This document shows, one piece after another, positions 15,814 through 24,896 of a stretch of 36,098 bases of DNA. Every line of letters starts with the position of its first letter. The first letter of the stretch is position 1. The position numbers and the translations under genes were made by a program. Source of the DNA: an uncultured Lentisphaeria bacterium. Its GTDB lineage: Bacteria; Verrucomicrobiota; Lentisphaeria; Victivallales; Victivallaceae. The DNA is taken from the NCBI GenBank assembly GCA_903831825.1, contig CAIKZE010000298.1, positions 1-36,098 of the forward strand, read 5' to 3'. The notes beneath the pieces were generated by a model that searched no databases, was not told the DNA's origin, and saw nothing but the letters and a program-made list of their open reading frames with translations.

Positions 15814-16770
15814 TCATTTTGTTGCAGGCGGCGCGGTGCTTCCTCTCACCACCAGTTCGGGCTCCATGAACTTGCTCATCACTTTTTTGCCGTCGATGAG
15901 TTCAAGCAGCATCTGCATCGCCGCCTGCCCGATTCCTTCTTTAGGCTGCGCGACCGTGGTAAACTGAAATTCCTGAATATTTGAAAACCACATGTCATCG
16001 AAACCAGTAATGGAAATATCGTCAGGTATGCGCAGCCCGAGACCTTCTATTACATGCTTGACTCTAATTGCCTGCGCATCAGAGCAGGCCGTTATTCCGG
16101 TGATTGAAGGATTAGCTTTCAGGATGACGGCTAATTCTTTTCCTTCCATAAACAGCGCCGGCTCAGGCAGATTATGCCGGCGGATGACGTCCAGATTTCC
16201 CGCCAGCCGGTCTTTATTTCCACTGCAACATGCCAGATGCCGGTGTCCGAGGCTGATAAGATGGCCGGCGGCAAGTTGTCCGCCCTTGAAATTATCGGTA
16301 ATCACAAACGGATGCCTGCCGCTGTCCCGGGTCGAACAGAACACCATCGGTACTTTGCGCCGTTCGACCTTTTCAAATTGTTCGGCATGTGTGCTGTAGT
16401 TGGAGGAAATAATGATGCCGTCCACATTTCGCTCGATAAATATTTTCAGTTGAGCATCTACTTTTCCCGAAGCATAAGTAATTCCGGTCAGCAGACCGTA
16501 ATTCGCAGCCGCGGCGGTTTCGCCGATTCCCTGCATGATCAGATCAAAAAACGAACCGGTGGCGGAACCGGCAAGATATCCCGCCAGGCGACTTTTCCTC
16601 GATTGCAGTCCGCGCCCGAAATTGTTCGGCACGTAATCCAGTTCATCGGCCAGCGCTTTGATTTTCGCGCTGGTTTCTTCGGCAACCCGGCTGTCGCCGT
16701 TAAGCGCCAGGCTGATCGTCGCCGGAGAAACGTTCAACTGCCGCGCCAGTTCTTTGATGGTCACACTCAT
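15814..16770 (-). CDS. LacI/GalR family transcriptional regulator
   Basis: A 318-residue repressor. The start at 16770 (MSVTIKELARQL) places the helix-turn-helix VTIKELARQLNVSPATISLALNGDSRVAEETSAKI at the very N-terminus, as in all LacI proteins; an earlier start in the frame would add residues without support. The hinge helix and the periplasmic-binding-protein-like effector domain follow (LAGYLAGS ... ITGFDDMWFSNIQEFQFTTVAQP). It probably senses a sugar. A 14-bp palindrome, TTAAAACGTTTTAA, lies just upstream of its start, implying autoregulation, and the oxidoreductase gene downstream has the same core site. Confidence 0.92.
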   Translation of the reverse strand: MSVTIKELARQLNVSPATISLALNGDSRVAEETSAKIKALADELDYVPNNFGRGLQSRKSRLAGYLAGSATGSFFDLIMQGIGETAAAANYGLLTGITYASGKVDAQLKIFIERNVDGIIISSNYSTHAEQFEKVERRKVPMVFCSTRDSGRHPFVITDNFKGGQLAAGHLISLGHRHLACCSGNKDRLAGNLDVIRRHNLPEPALFMEGKELAVILKANPSITGITACSDAQAIRVKHVIEGLGLRIPDDISITGFDDMWFSNIQEFQFTTVAQPKEGIGQAAMQMLLELIDGKKVMSKFMEPELVVRGSTAPPATK

Positions 16771-16783
16771 TGCAATAATCTCT

Positions 16784-16797
16784 TTAAAACGTTTTAA
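16784..16797. promoter_or_regulatory. LacI-type operator upstream of the regulator gene
   Basis: TTAAAACGTTTTAA, a perfect 14-bp palindrome, is centred about 20 bp before the start codon of the LacI-type gene. It shares the AAAACGTTTT core with the site before the oxidoreductase gene, which supports autoregulation and one small regulon. Confidence 0.65.
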
Positions 16798-16972
16798 TAC
16801 ATTACCGCCAATTCGGTTGTCTGTCAATTGCTTCCGGTGAAATAACTACTCAATATGTCTGGAACCGCAGGGCTGCCCATGGATATTTTCAGGAATCCCG
16901 TCTGAAATCAAGATTTCTTTTTTCTGAAAAGACTGTAGATTTCTAATACAACAATACAGCAGACGGAGTTTA

Positions 16973-18313
16973 ATGAAGATCCATAAAGAATTTGAATGGA
17001 TGAAGAAATTTCTTGACGGGCCGGAATGGTTTTACGTTCCTGCCCTGGAAAGGACATCCAAACCTTACCGTTCTCCGACGGTGGCGCTTTCAGCCTGGTT
17101 TCTGGGGTGGCTGTTTCGTCTGCTGACAGTTCCCGGCAGAATAATCATTCCATCAGCTTTTATGATCCTGATGTACAGTTCCATTTCGGTTGATTCTCCG
17201 GTCCGCACCCTGGCGATTACGCTGTTTATGATTTTTCTGGTTGATTTTCTAACCGGCTGGCTGTTCCGTCCTAAATTCAGGATTTGCAGAAAACTGCCGG
17301 AACGGGTACGCGCGGGGGCCAGCGTAAAAGTCAATTATGAGATCACCAATCTGCGGCGGCTTTCCGCCTGGGACGTCCGGCTTGATCCTTTTGCGTTGAA
17401 GCCCGGCCTGAAATGGGCGGAACATGCCGCGGCCGGTGTCGTTCCCGCCGGACAAACCATTGCCGCAGACGGCACCATTGACGCCCGGCGGCGCGGCAAA
17501 TATGCCATTTACTCCCCGCTTGCCGATTCCGCGTTTCCGCTGGGCATCTTCAAGTGGAACTGCCGCAATAAAAAAGCCTCATCCGCCCTGATGGTGTATC
17601 CGTCATACCAGACATTAAATGACTTTCGCCTGCCGGTCGGCATGAAATATCAGCGGGAAGGTGTTTCACGGGTCTCAAAAGTCGGAGAATCAACGGATTT
17701 CTTCGGTTGCCGCGAATTTCGCGAGGGCGATGATCCCCGGCATATTTACTGGCCGGGCAGCGCCCGCAGCGCGGGAGAACTGATTGTCAAGGAATTTCAG
17801 GAAGAGTACCTTACCCGCATCGCCCTGATCGTGGACACTTATGTGCCTAAAGTTAAAAGCTTCAGGCTGATCAAAAAACACAATGTTCTTTCGGAGGAAC
17901 TCGAAGGCGCAATATCGCTGACCGCCGCGCTGACGGATTTTTTGACAAAAGGCGAGTATGTGGTGGATGTTTTCGCCGCGGGAACCCAGGTTTATCATTT
18001 TCAGGCCGGCCGGCATCTGGCCTGCCTGGAAGGAATCCTCGACGTGCTGGCTTGTCTGGAGCCGAATAATGAACACCCGATTTCCAGGCTGTCGCCCGAT
18101 GTGCTGGAAGAGGTTTCCGGCATCGGCAGCGCGGTCATAATGCTGCTCGGCTGGGACAAGGAACGCGAAACGCTGGTCCGGAAGCTGCGCGAGTCCGGTG
18201 TCGCATTGCGGATTATTGTGATCGGCAAAGGCATCCAAGCCGGCGAACTGCCGGCGGACGCTACCTTTGTCAGCGCCGCCGACATCAGTGAAGGGAGGGT
18301 TAAAAATTTATGA
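16973..18313 (+). CDS. DUF58 domain protein
   Basis: A 446-residue protein. Two membrane segments lie near residues 35-55 and 60-90 (IIIPSAFMILMYSSI, LAITLFMIFLVDFLTGWLF). A beta-rich region follows, then the DUF58 signature CREFREGDDPRHIYWPGSARSAGELIVKEFQEE (about 245-275) and a von Willebrand A-like C-terminal fold. DUF58 proteins usually act with a MoxR AAA+ ATPase and a transglutaminase-like membrane protein; here the latter follows with a 4-nt ATGA overlap, but no MoxR gene is adjacent. GGAG precedes the start. The cellular role is not established. Confidence 0.9.
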   Translation: MKIHKEFEWMKKFLDGPEWFYVPALERTSKPYRSPTVALSAWFLGWLFRLLTVPGRIIIPSAFMILMYSSISVDSPVRTLAITLFMIFLVDFLTGWLFRPKFRICRKLPERVRAGASVKVNYEITNLRRLSAWDVRLDPFALKPGLKWAEHAAAGVVPAGQTIAADGTIDARRRGKYAIYSPLADSAFPLGIFKWNCRNKKASSALMVYPSYQTLNDFRLPVGMKYQREGVSRVSKVGESTDFFGCREFREGDDPRHIYWPGSARSAGELIVKEFQEEYLTRIALIVDTYVPKVKSFRLIKKHNVLSEELEGAISLTAALTDFLTKGEYVVDVFAAGTQVYHFQAGRHLACLEGILDVLACLEPNNEHPISRLSPDVLEEVSGIGSAVIMLLGWDKERETLVRKLRESGVALRIIVIGKGIQAGELPADATFVSAADISEGRVKNL

Positions 18314-20469
18314 ACGAGCCCGACAGAAAATCATTTTTAACCGTAGCGCTGTCCGCCGGAATCATCTTTCCGGCAACGGTCTTTTTTGCTTTCACCGCTG
18401 ATTTGCCGCATGTGCTGCTGTTGGTTGCAATCGGGATGATTTTCTCAATGCTGACGAGAAAACCCGTAAAAATGACTGACCGGTCAATCATTTATTTTTC
18501 TGTTCTGACGGTTGTTCTGACAGTGCTGCCGGATTATATGTTTCCAATGAATGGCGACCGCTTCGGTTTCATCGGCGTTTTCTTCCACCCGCAAATTTTT
18601 GTCCCGATTGCACTTTACGCCGCGGTATTTCTGACATTTTTCAAGTCCGGCCCTTACGTGCCGGGCGGCGCTGCGGCGGCGGCGCTGTTCACACTGATGT
18701 TTGCGGGTGATGTGTACAACCTGAAAGTTCCGAATGAGCGGCTGCCGACGCTCACCCCGATGATTAAACATTTCCATGTCGCGTTTATTATTGTGATCGC
18801 CGTCACTCTCTTTTTAATTCTGTTGAGTTTCAGAATTTCCGAATCGCGGAAAATCAGCCGTAAACAACAAAGCTACCGCTGGCGCAAGAGACTTATAATG
18901 TGTTTTATTTTTGTGCTGCTGCCGCTTTGCATTGCAGGCGCGTGGAAACTTTATAAAATAAATGAAGACAGCATCCGGCGTCTGGAGAATTTTTTAATGC
19001 GCCTGAGTGTCAGGCGCATGATGCAGCCTGTAAAACATACGGTTTTTGACCGGGAAGTGGACTTGAACCGGACTTTCAACGAGGATATTATCAAAAACCA
19101 GGAAATCATCGTGCTGCGCGTGGTCTCGAAACCGGCGCCGGGCTATCTTCGCGGCCATGCGTATGTAAATTACCGCAATGGCCGCTGGCTGGAGTCCGGC
19201 GATCAGAATGTCCAACAGCTTAAAAACAAGTCATATCCCGGCATGCTCGCGTTTAAAACCTTTTTCCTTGAGACGGACAAGCGAGAGAATTTTGCTTTTG
19301 AAGTTCAACCGGCAAAGGATTTTACCAGCAAAACGCTGCTGACGCCGGCGAACGTGCGCCAGTTTGACATTATCGCCAACCGCATTACTTGCAGCCGCGA
19401 CGGGGTGTTTGAACCGCAGGATTGGGAAAAAGACGGCGGTTACACGGCATTTACGCCTAAACCCGCAATTGAATCGGCCTGGCAGGAGCCTGCCGGTCCG
19501 GCCTCCTCTCCTGAATATCTAGACCTGCCGCCGAATATTGCGCCGCAGTTAGACGAGATAGCCGGGAATATTCCTGAATTCAAGCATCTGAAACGGCCTG
19601 CCGGAGATGCGGCAATCATCTCGGCGCTGTTAAAGTTTTTTTCCTCCCAATTCACCTACAAACTGGCCGCGCAGGATGCCGGCAATTCCGATCCGGTCAT
19701 TCATTTTCTCACTAAAACCAAAGCCGGACATTGTGAACTTTTCGCCTCCGGGATGGCTTTGCTGCTGCGGGAGAAAGGCATTCCCTCGCGCTATGTCACC
19801 GGATTTATCTGCGAAGAGCGCCATCCTTCCGGCAAATATTATATTTCCCGCCTGGGCAGCGCCCATGCCTGGCTGGAAGCCTATGACCGCGATCTCAAAA
19901 AGTGGGTCATGCTGGAGCCGACGCCGCCTTCCGGCATCCCCAACTTCAAGCATGAGATGGGTTCGTGGGAAGCCGCCGGCGACCGCTTCCAGCAATTCTC
20001 CCAGCAGTTGCTGTCCGATTTGCGGCGCGGTTATTTCGCAAAAATAATCACCGATGCCGGAGCCGGGATTTACGATTTATTTGCCGCAATCTTTTTCCAT
20101 CCCGTGCGCGGACCCATTGGTCTGCTGTTGTTCATTTTCGCATTGATTATATATCTGCGCCACCGGAGGTCCCGCTTCAAAAAACATAAAAGCATTGCTG
20201 AACTCCACAAAAATGTGGTAGAATTAAGCAAGGAATATGCCAGAATCGCAAATATGCTCAGAAAAAGATATAATCTGGAAATACAGGAAAGCACAACCGT
20301 TTCAGAGTTCGCAAAAATGATCACTGATTTAAATATTCCACCTGACGAAGCGCAACGGATAACCGACGTGCTGCGGGAATATCAGCAATTGCGTTTCCGG
20401 GAATTGCCGCCCTCCGATAAAGAACTGCAACAGACGAAGAACCGCTTGTCTCAAACGTCGAACGGATGA
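18310..20469 (+). CDS. TgpA-like membrane transglutaminase-fold protein
   Basis: A 719-residue protein. About six membrane helices fill residues 10-210, a periplasmic domain with the transglutaminase core spans about 430-560, one more helix lies near 595-615, and a cytosolic DUF4129-like tail closes the protein (about 620-719, coiled and charged). The core is conserved: GHCELFASGMALLLREKGIPSRYVTGF with Cys475, AHAWLEAYD with His519, and a third acidic position at Glu536 in LEPTPPSG, where Asp is usual. It could be a periplasmic protease or transpeptidase-type enzyme. It is co-translated with the DUF58 gene through an ATGA overlap. Confidence 0.9.
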   Translation: MNEPDRKSFLTVALSAGIIFPATVFFAFTADLPHVLLLVAIGMIFSMLTRKPVKMTDRSIIYFSVLTVVLTVLPDYMFPMNGDRFGFIGVFFHPQIFVPIALYAAVFLTFFKSGPYVPGGAAAAALFTLMFAGDVYNLKVPNERLPTLTPMIKHFHVAFIIVIAVTLFLILLSFRISESRKISRKQQSYRWRKRLIMCFIFVLLPLCIAGAWKLYKINEDSIRRLENFLMRLSVRRMMQPVKHTVFDREVDLNRTFNEDIIKNQEIIVLRVVSKPAPGYLRGHAYVNYRNGRWLESGDQNVQQLKNKSYPGMLAFKTFFLETDKRENFAFEVQPAKDFTSKTLLTPANVRQFDIIANRITCSRDGVFEPQDWEKDGGYTAFTPKPAIESAWQEPAGPASSPEYLDLPPNIAPQLDEIAGNIPEFKHLKRPAGDAAIISALLKFFSSQFTYKLAAQDAGNSDPVIHFLTKTKAGHCELFASGMALLLREKGIPSRYVTGFICEERHPSGKYYISRLGSAHAWLEAYDRDLKKWVMLEPTPPSGIPNFKHEMGSWEAAGDRFQQFSQQLLSDLRRGYFAKIITDAGAGIYDLFAAIFFHPVRGPIGLLLFIFALIIYLRHRRSRFKKHKSIAELHKNVVELSKEYARIANMLRKRYNLEIQESTTVSEFAKMITDLNIPPDEAQRITDVLREYQQLRFRELPPSDKELQQTKNRLSQTSNG

Positions 20470-20563
20470 ACAAAGGAGTTGTGTAAGAAATAAACTTGAC
20501 AAGAATCGCGAAATATCCCGAAGTGATTTTGTGAATTGCCGGTAAATCAATCTAAACCCTAAT

Positions 20564-20685
20564 TTTAACGCAAAGGCGCAAAATCGCGAAAGAAAAAAAC
20601 TTTTTAAAATTTGGCACAGCCAAACTTTAAAAGATTCTCTTCTCTGCGTCTCTGCGTCTTTGCGTCTTTGCGCCTTTGCGTTAAA
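20564..20685. repeat. Nested inverted repeat element (AACGCAAAGGCGC type)
   Basis: TTTAACGCAAAGGCGCAAA (20564-20582) and its exact complement (20667-20685) bound 84 bp that contain an inner hairpin, AAATTTGGC with GCCAAA-C-TTT (about 20607-20628), and a run of TCTGCGTC/TTTGCGTC units. Copies of ATCGCGAA flank it (20506, 20583, 20702). It is a non-coding, MITE- or REP-like element between convergent genes. Confidence 0.7.
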
Positions 20686-20741
20686 TTCTTAATCCGGGAG
20701 AATCGCGAAGAGGTAAAGGTTATTTTTTTACGACTCCGGAG

Positions 20742-21131
20742 CTATTTCAAAGAAAGATCACCGGTGATTTTCATGCCTGAAACGTCATGCGCGACTTTCA
20801 AGTTTTTACCGGGAAACACTTCAGGAAGCCGCTTGTTCAGAATCTCTTCGGCAACCGCGTCTGCCTCATGCTTAATATTCTCCGGAACCTCATCAAAAGT
20901 TACCCAGCGGATTTCCACGGCATAGCCCTCGCCGTAATTGGACCCGAAACCGGCGGTATATGCCGACTGAACCTCAAAAAGACCGTCATATTGCGGATTG
21001 GCGGCGCTGCCGGACGGGGGTCTGACCGGTTTACGGGGAAAAATAGCGCCGAACTTTTTTTCAAGTTCCGCGTCTATTTCATCGAGAACTACATTCAGCT
21101 TTTTTTCCCAAATTTCAAGTTCAGTCGGCAT
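20742..21131 (-). CDS. Hypothetical soluble protein
   Basis: A 129-residue protein with CAGGAC about 8 nt before its ATG. It is mixed: a helical N-terminus (LEIWEKKLNVVLDEIDAELEKKF), a Pro-rich loop (FPRKPVRPPSGSAANPQYDG), then strands and helices (GYAVEIRWVTFDEVPENIKHEADAVAEEIL). No signal peptide or membrane segment is present. I recognise no family. It lies convergent with the transglutaminase-like gene, between two palindromic elements. Confidence 0.6.
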   Translation of the reverse strand: MPTELEIWEKKLNVVLDEIDAELEKKFGAIFPRKPVRPPSGSAANPQYDGLFEVQSAYTAGFGSNYGEGYAVEIRWVTFDEVPENIKHEADAVAEEILNKRLPEVFPGKNLKVAHDVSGMKITGDLSLK

Positions 21132-21165
21132 ATTTTTTGTCCTGAAAATTACTGTTCTTCTCTAA

Positions 21166-21326
21166 CCTGAAATTATTCATAAAAAATGGGTGAAAGGCGA
21201 AAATATGCTCAAAAAGAAAGTTTTTGGCGAGGCCGCAGTCGCAGCCACGCTACGGCGAGGACATCGACAAGAGCTTTACTTTGAGCAGATTGCAGCATTT
21301 CGCCATTCGTTTATGAATTATTCAGG
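21166..21326. repeat. Long imperfect inverted repeat (about 60-bp arms)
   Basis: The left arm from CCTGAAATTATTCAT (21166) and the complement of the right arm, CCTGAATAATTCAT (ending 21326), align through the shared blocks ATTCATAAA, AATGG, GGCGAAA/GGCGAAATG, and CTGCTCAAA/ATGCTCAAA. The loop is the GC-rich segment AGGCCGCAGTCGCAGCC...GGCGAGGAC. It lies in the 361-bp gap before the SPFH operon, looks like a dispersed MITE-like or mRNA-hairpin element, and has no coding potential. Confidence 0.6.
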
Positions 21327-21492
21327 CTAATAACATTACCGCCGGACTGATAATTTTTCCAGGTTCAACCGGCAATGGCGCCGGAAATTCATTTAACCCT
21401 GGATGATTTTGATTCAATTTATAATGCTTGACTTTTCAGTTTCCGGCAGTAGTTTCTCCCACCTAGTTTTTAATCGCACGGGGAGGTTTTTC

Positions 21493-23055
21493 ATGAATGT
21501 TCAGGAATTTTTGAATAAACAGGGCGCGCCGCCGAATTTGACGAAAGCAGGCAGTTTGAAAGCCGGCTGTTTCGCCGCAATATTGGCGTTAATCATTTTG
21601 CTGGTTGTCGCATTGCCGCTATGGTACTGGTATTGGTGGCGGATTGAACCGGAAAACGGCGAACTGGCGGTGCTGATCCGAAAGACCGGCGATCCGTTGC
21701 CGTCAACAGAAATGCTGGCAAGCCGCCCCGGCCAGAAAGGCATTCAGCTTGAAGTGCTGCCGGAAGGCCGTTATTTCCGCAATCCTTATGTCTGGAGTTG
21801 GGGAATCCATAAGATGACCGACATTCCGGCAGGCAAACTCGGGGTGAAAGTAAGACTCTACGGTAAAAATCTGCCCGCCGGCGCAATTCTGGCGCAGAAC
21901 GACTGCAAAGGGATCGAACCGGACATCCTGGCTCCCGGCAAATACCGGATCAACCCTTATGCGTATGAAGTGCTCGTGTTCGACGCCATCAATATTCGTC
22001 CCGGCCATGTCGGCGTAAAGACCAGTCTGGCCGGCAAGGACATTCTGAACGGCAATATGCCGGAGTCCGATCGCAATGCCTATCTGGTCGGCAATGAAAG
22101 CAAAGGCGTCTGCGCCGAAGTCATGTCTCCCGGCACCTACTATCTGAACCCGTATCTATGGACTGTGGTCGAAGTCAACCTCCAGAGCCAGCGGTTTGAA
22201 ATGGGCGGCGGCCCCGAAGTGATCGAATTCCTTACCTCGGACGGTTTTGCGGTCCGGGTCGAAGGCACCATTGAATTTAATGTCCGCCGGGAAATGGCGG
22301 CGATGCTGGCGCATAAGGTCGGCAACATGGAAGATATCATCAAAAAACTGATTCTGCCGCGGGCCCGCGGTTTTATCCGTATCGAAGGCAGCAAAAAAAC
22401 CGCGGTGGAATTTATCGTCGGCGAAACCAGGCAGCAGTTCCAGAATGATCTGGAAAAACATTTGAAGCAAACCTGCGACGGGTTCGGAGTTTCCATCAAC
22501 TCCGTCCTGATCAGGAATATTATTCCGCCGAACGATGTGGCAAAGATTATTCGCGACCGGGAACTCGCCGCCCAGGAAACCAAGAAGTTCGAACAGCAGA
22601 TCGTGCAGGCAAAATCCCGCGCGGAATTGGTGCGCCAGGAAATGCTCGCTTTGCAGAACGGCAAGAAAGTGGAGGCGGAAACCGCCAGCCTCCGCGCCGG
22701 CATCGGCGCCCGGCAGGAACAGGAAGTCAAGAAAATCGCGGCAGTCCGGGAGTTGGAAGTTGCGAAGATTGACAAGGACACCGCGGAAGCCCAGGCCCGC
22801 GCCAAAATATTGTCCGCCGAGGCGGAACGGGATGTTATCCGGCTTCATAATGAAGCGGAAGCCGGAGTGTTGAAAGTTAAAGTGAACGCTTTCGGCGACG
22901 GCATGGAATGGGCCAGATATAATCTTTACCAGCGGCTGGCTCCGCAAATAAAAAGCATCATAACCACGGATACGTCAGCCCGTTCATGGCTGCCGACCGG
23001 CGGCGCCGCGCCGGAAGCCGCGGACAACAGTAAAAAGAAGGAGGCTGGACGATGA
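21493..23055 (+). CDS. SPFH/band 7 protein with tandem extracytoplasmic repeats (first of pair)
   Basis: A 520-residue protein. The ATG at 21493 has GGGAGG 6 nt upstream; earlier starts do not. One membrane segment (about 23-47) is followed by three tandem units of about 60 residues, each with the pattern GxLGV...G..LP...LA....KGI...hL.PG.Y..NPY.Y. A band-7 domain follows (about 235-365, TSDGFAVRVEGTIEFNVRREM ... ILIRNIIPPNDVAKII), then an Ala/Glu/Gln-rich coiled coil (about 370-470). SPFH proteins oligomerise on membranes as scaffolds. The stop overlaps the start of the next SPFH gene (ATGA), so the two are probably made in equal amounts and form a hetero-oligomer. Confidence 0.88.
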   Translation: MNVQEFLNKQGAPPNLTKAGSLKAGCFAAILALIILLVVALPLWYWYWWRIEPENGELAVLIRKTGDPLPSTEMLASRPGQKGIQLEVLPEGRYFRNPYVWSWGIHKMTDIPAGKLGVKVRLYGKNLPAGAILAQNDCKGIEPDILAPGKYRINPYAYEVLVFDAINIRPGHVGVKTSLAGKDILNGNMPESDRNAYLVGNESKGVCAEVMSPGTYYLNPYLWTVVEVNLQSQRFEMGGGPEVIEFLTSDGFAVRVEGTIEFNVRREMAAMLAHKVGNMEDIIKKLILPRARGFIRIEGSKKTAVEFIVGETRQQFQNDLEKHLKQTCDGFGVSINSVLIRNIIPPNDVAKIIRDRELAAQETKKFEQQIVQAKSRAELVRQEMLALQNGKKVEAETASLRAGIGARQEQEVKKIAAVRELEVAKIDKDTAEAQARAKILSAEAERDVIRLHNEAEAGVLKVKVNAFGDGMEWARYNLYQRLAPQIKSIITTDTSARSWLPTGGAAPEAADNSKKKEAGR

Positions 23056-24740
23056 AAACAAGTGCAATTTCAGGCATCCTCGGATGTGTCGTAATAATCC
23101 TTTTCTCATATTTTATCTGGACATGGGGGTTCTGCCGTTTCTATGTCGGCGCCGACCAGATGGCGATTGTCACCTCCAAGGACGGCCAGGACCTGCCGTC
23201 CGGACAGATATTGGCCGACCCCGGACAGAAGGGCATTTTGCGTGAACCGCTGGGCGAAGGCCGCCATTTTCTCAATCCTGTTGCTCATGACTGGAAAATC
23301 GTGCCGGTGGTGACTATCCCGGCGGGAAAAGTCGGCATTGTTACGGCCAAGGACGGCAAAAGCCTGCCGCCGGGAGAATTTCTCGCGGAAGAGGACCAGA
23401 AAGGCATCTGGAAAAATGTGCTTGGACCCGGCAAATACCGGTTGAACCCGGAAGGATACGACGTTACCTTGACGGATGCGATCAATATTCCCATCGGCTA
23501 TGTCGGCGTGGTCACTTCCCTGTCCGGGAAAAAAGTTTCCGAGGGACAGTTCGCCGGTCCCGGCGAAAAAGGGGTTCGCAAGGATATCCTGCAACCCGGC
23601 CTTTACTACATCAATCCCAACGCTTACAAGATTGATGTGCTGGAAATCGGCTTGAGCCAGGTGTCCCTGACCGGCCGTGAAGGCAGTCAGGTATTGACTA
23701 AAAACAAAGCCGAAGTCCAGAATGCCGCGATGGATCAACTTGCTTCAAATGTCCTGGCCAAACAGCTTGAGCGGCGGAAAGAATATATGGGATTGCGCAG
23801 CGAACAGGCTCCGGCGGCGGCCGACAAGAAAGCGCAGGCCGGCAACATGCCCCAAACGCAAGTTCCGCAAAGCGTCAGCTCATTCGGCTTGCAGCAGTTC
23901 GTCGAGTTTCCCTCGCGCGACGGGTTCGAGATACATCTGGACATGTCGGTGGAATTCGAGCTTGAGCCGGATAAAATCGCCGAAATCCTGTTAAAATACG
24001 GTGATCTGCCTGCGGTAGTTGACAAGATTATCATGCCGCAAATCCAGTCCGTCTCGCGGCTGAAAGGCTCTTCCTACCGCGCTCAGGACTTCATTGTCGG
24101 CGAAGGCCGCGAAAAATTCCAGAACGAACTGCGGGACACCCTGATTGCGATCTTGGAGAAAAAAGACATAAAGATTCACAATTCGCTGATCCGCCATGTG
24201 GATGTGCCCGACCAGATATTGCAGCCGATACAGCAGTCCAGCCTGGCGGCAGAGCAGAATTTGACGAACATTGCATTGCAGACCACCGCCCGGAAACAGG
24301 CCGAACTGAATACCGAAGAATCATTGATTGAACAGCGCCGCCAGCAGGTGTTGCAGGAAACTGAAAAAATCGTTGCCGAAATCAAGGCGCAACAGGAAAA
24401 AACCGTTGCCGAAACCCAGGCCGGAACTAATCTGCTGGTCGCCAGGACGGCTCAGGAAACCGCCGGCGTCCGCGCCGCCGTCACCCGCATTGCCGGACAG
24501 GCTGACGCCCAGGTAATCGCGATGGTTGAAGGCGAAAAAAGCAACGGCTTCAAGCTCCAGCTCGGCGCTATCGGCAATCCCGCCGCTTACAGTCTGCTGA
24601 TGTTCGGCAAAGAGTTGAACCCGAAGCTGAATATCCAGATCATTCATGCCGGCGAAGGCACGTTATGGACTGATCTTAAGCAACCGGGGCTGAATACGCT
24701 GGGCAGCGTCAAATCCCTCGTTCCGGAAGCCGGGAAGTAA
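23052..24740 (+). CDS. SPFH/band 7 protein with tandem extracytoplasmic repeats (second of pair)
   Basis: A 562-residue paralogue of the upstream protein with the same plan: a membrane segment at about 5-25, three repeats (ADQMAIVTSKDGQDLPSGQI; AGKVGIVTAKDGKSLPPGEF; IGYVGVVTSLSGKKVSEGQF, each ending in a PG.Y..NP block), a band-7 domain (about 280-400, SRDGFEIHLDMSVEFELEPDK ... NSLIRHVDVPDQIL), and a long coiled coil (about 400-500, QRRQQVLQETEKIVAEIKAQQEK). An insertion between repeats and SPFH domain (about 215-275) is Lys/Gln/Ala-rich and is not in its partner. AAGGAGG precedes the ATG, which overlaps the previous stop. Confidence 0.88.
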   Translation: MKTSAISGILGCVVIILFSYFIWTWGFCRFYVGADQMAIVTSKDGQDLPSGQILADPGQKGILREPLGEGRHFLNPVAHDWKIVPVVTIPAGKVGIVTAKDGKSLPPGEFLAEEDQKGIWKNVLGPGKYRLNPEGYDVTLTDAINIPIGYVGVVTSLSGKKVSEGQFAGPGEKGVRKDILQPGLYYINPNAYKIDVLEIGLSQVSLTGREGSQVLTKNKAEVQNAAMDQLASNVLAKQLERRKEYMGLRSEQAPAAADKKAQAGNMPQTQVPQSVSSFGLQQFVEFPSRDGFEIHLDMSVEFELEPDKIAEILLKYGDLPAVVDKIIMPQIQSVSRLKGSSYRAQDFIVGEGREKFQNELRDTLIAILEKKDIKIHNSLIRHVDVPDQILQPIQQSSLAAEQNLTNIALQTTARKQAELNTEESLIEQRRQQVLQETEKIVAEIKAQQEKTVAETQAGTNLLVARTAQETAGVRAAVTRIAGQADAQVIAMVEGEKSNGFKLQLGAIGNPAAYSLLMFGKELNPKLNIQIIHAGEGTLWTDLKQPGLNTLGSVKSLVPEAGK

Positions 24741-24896
24741 CAAAAATGCCGGGTTCCTGTATTTGACGGAATTTTTCGTCTAAAAACGGTTTTTTCCTGA
24801 AACTCCGGGTTGAAATCTATTCATCACAAGCTATTCGTATTAGCTATAATAGCGTCTGCTGAGAATAAGAAATGTTGCTTAAGGAGTGATGGCTCC

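Noticed and set aside
16973-20469. Complete MoxR-DUF58-transglutaminase system
   Set aside because: No MoxR AAA+ gene is adjacent; only the DUF58 and transglutaminase-like genes are present.
22140-22947. Long antisense frames within the first SPFH gene
   Set aside because: They are shadows of a GC-biased coiled-coil coding sequence; the sense gene has ribosome site, domain order and coupling to its partner.
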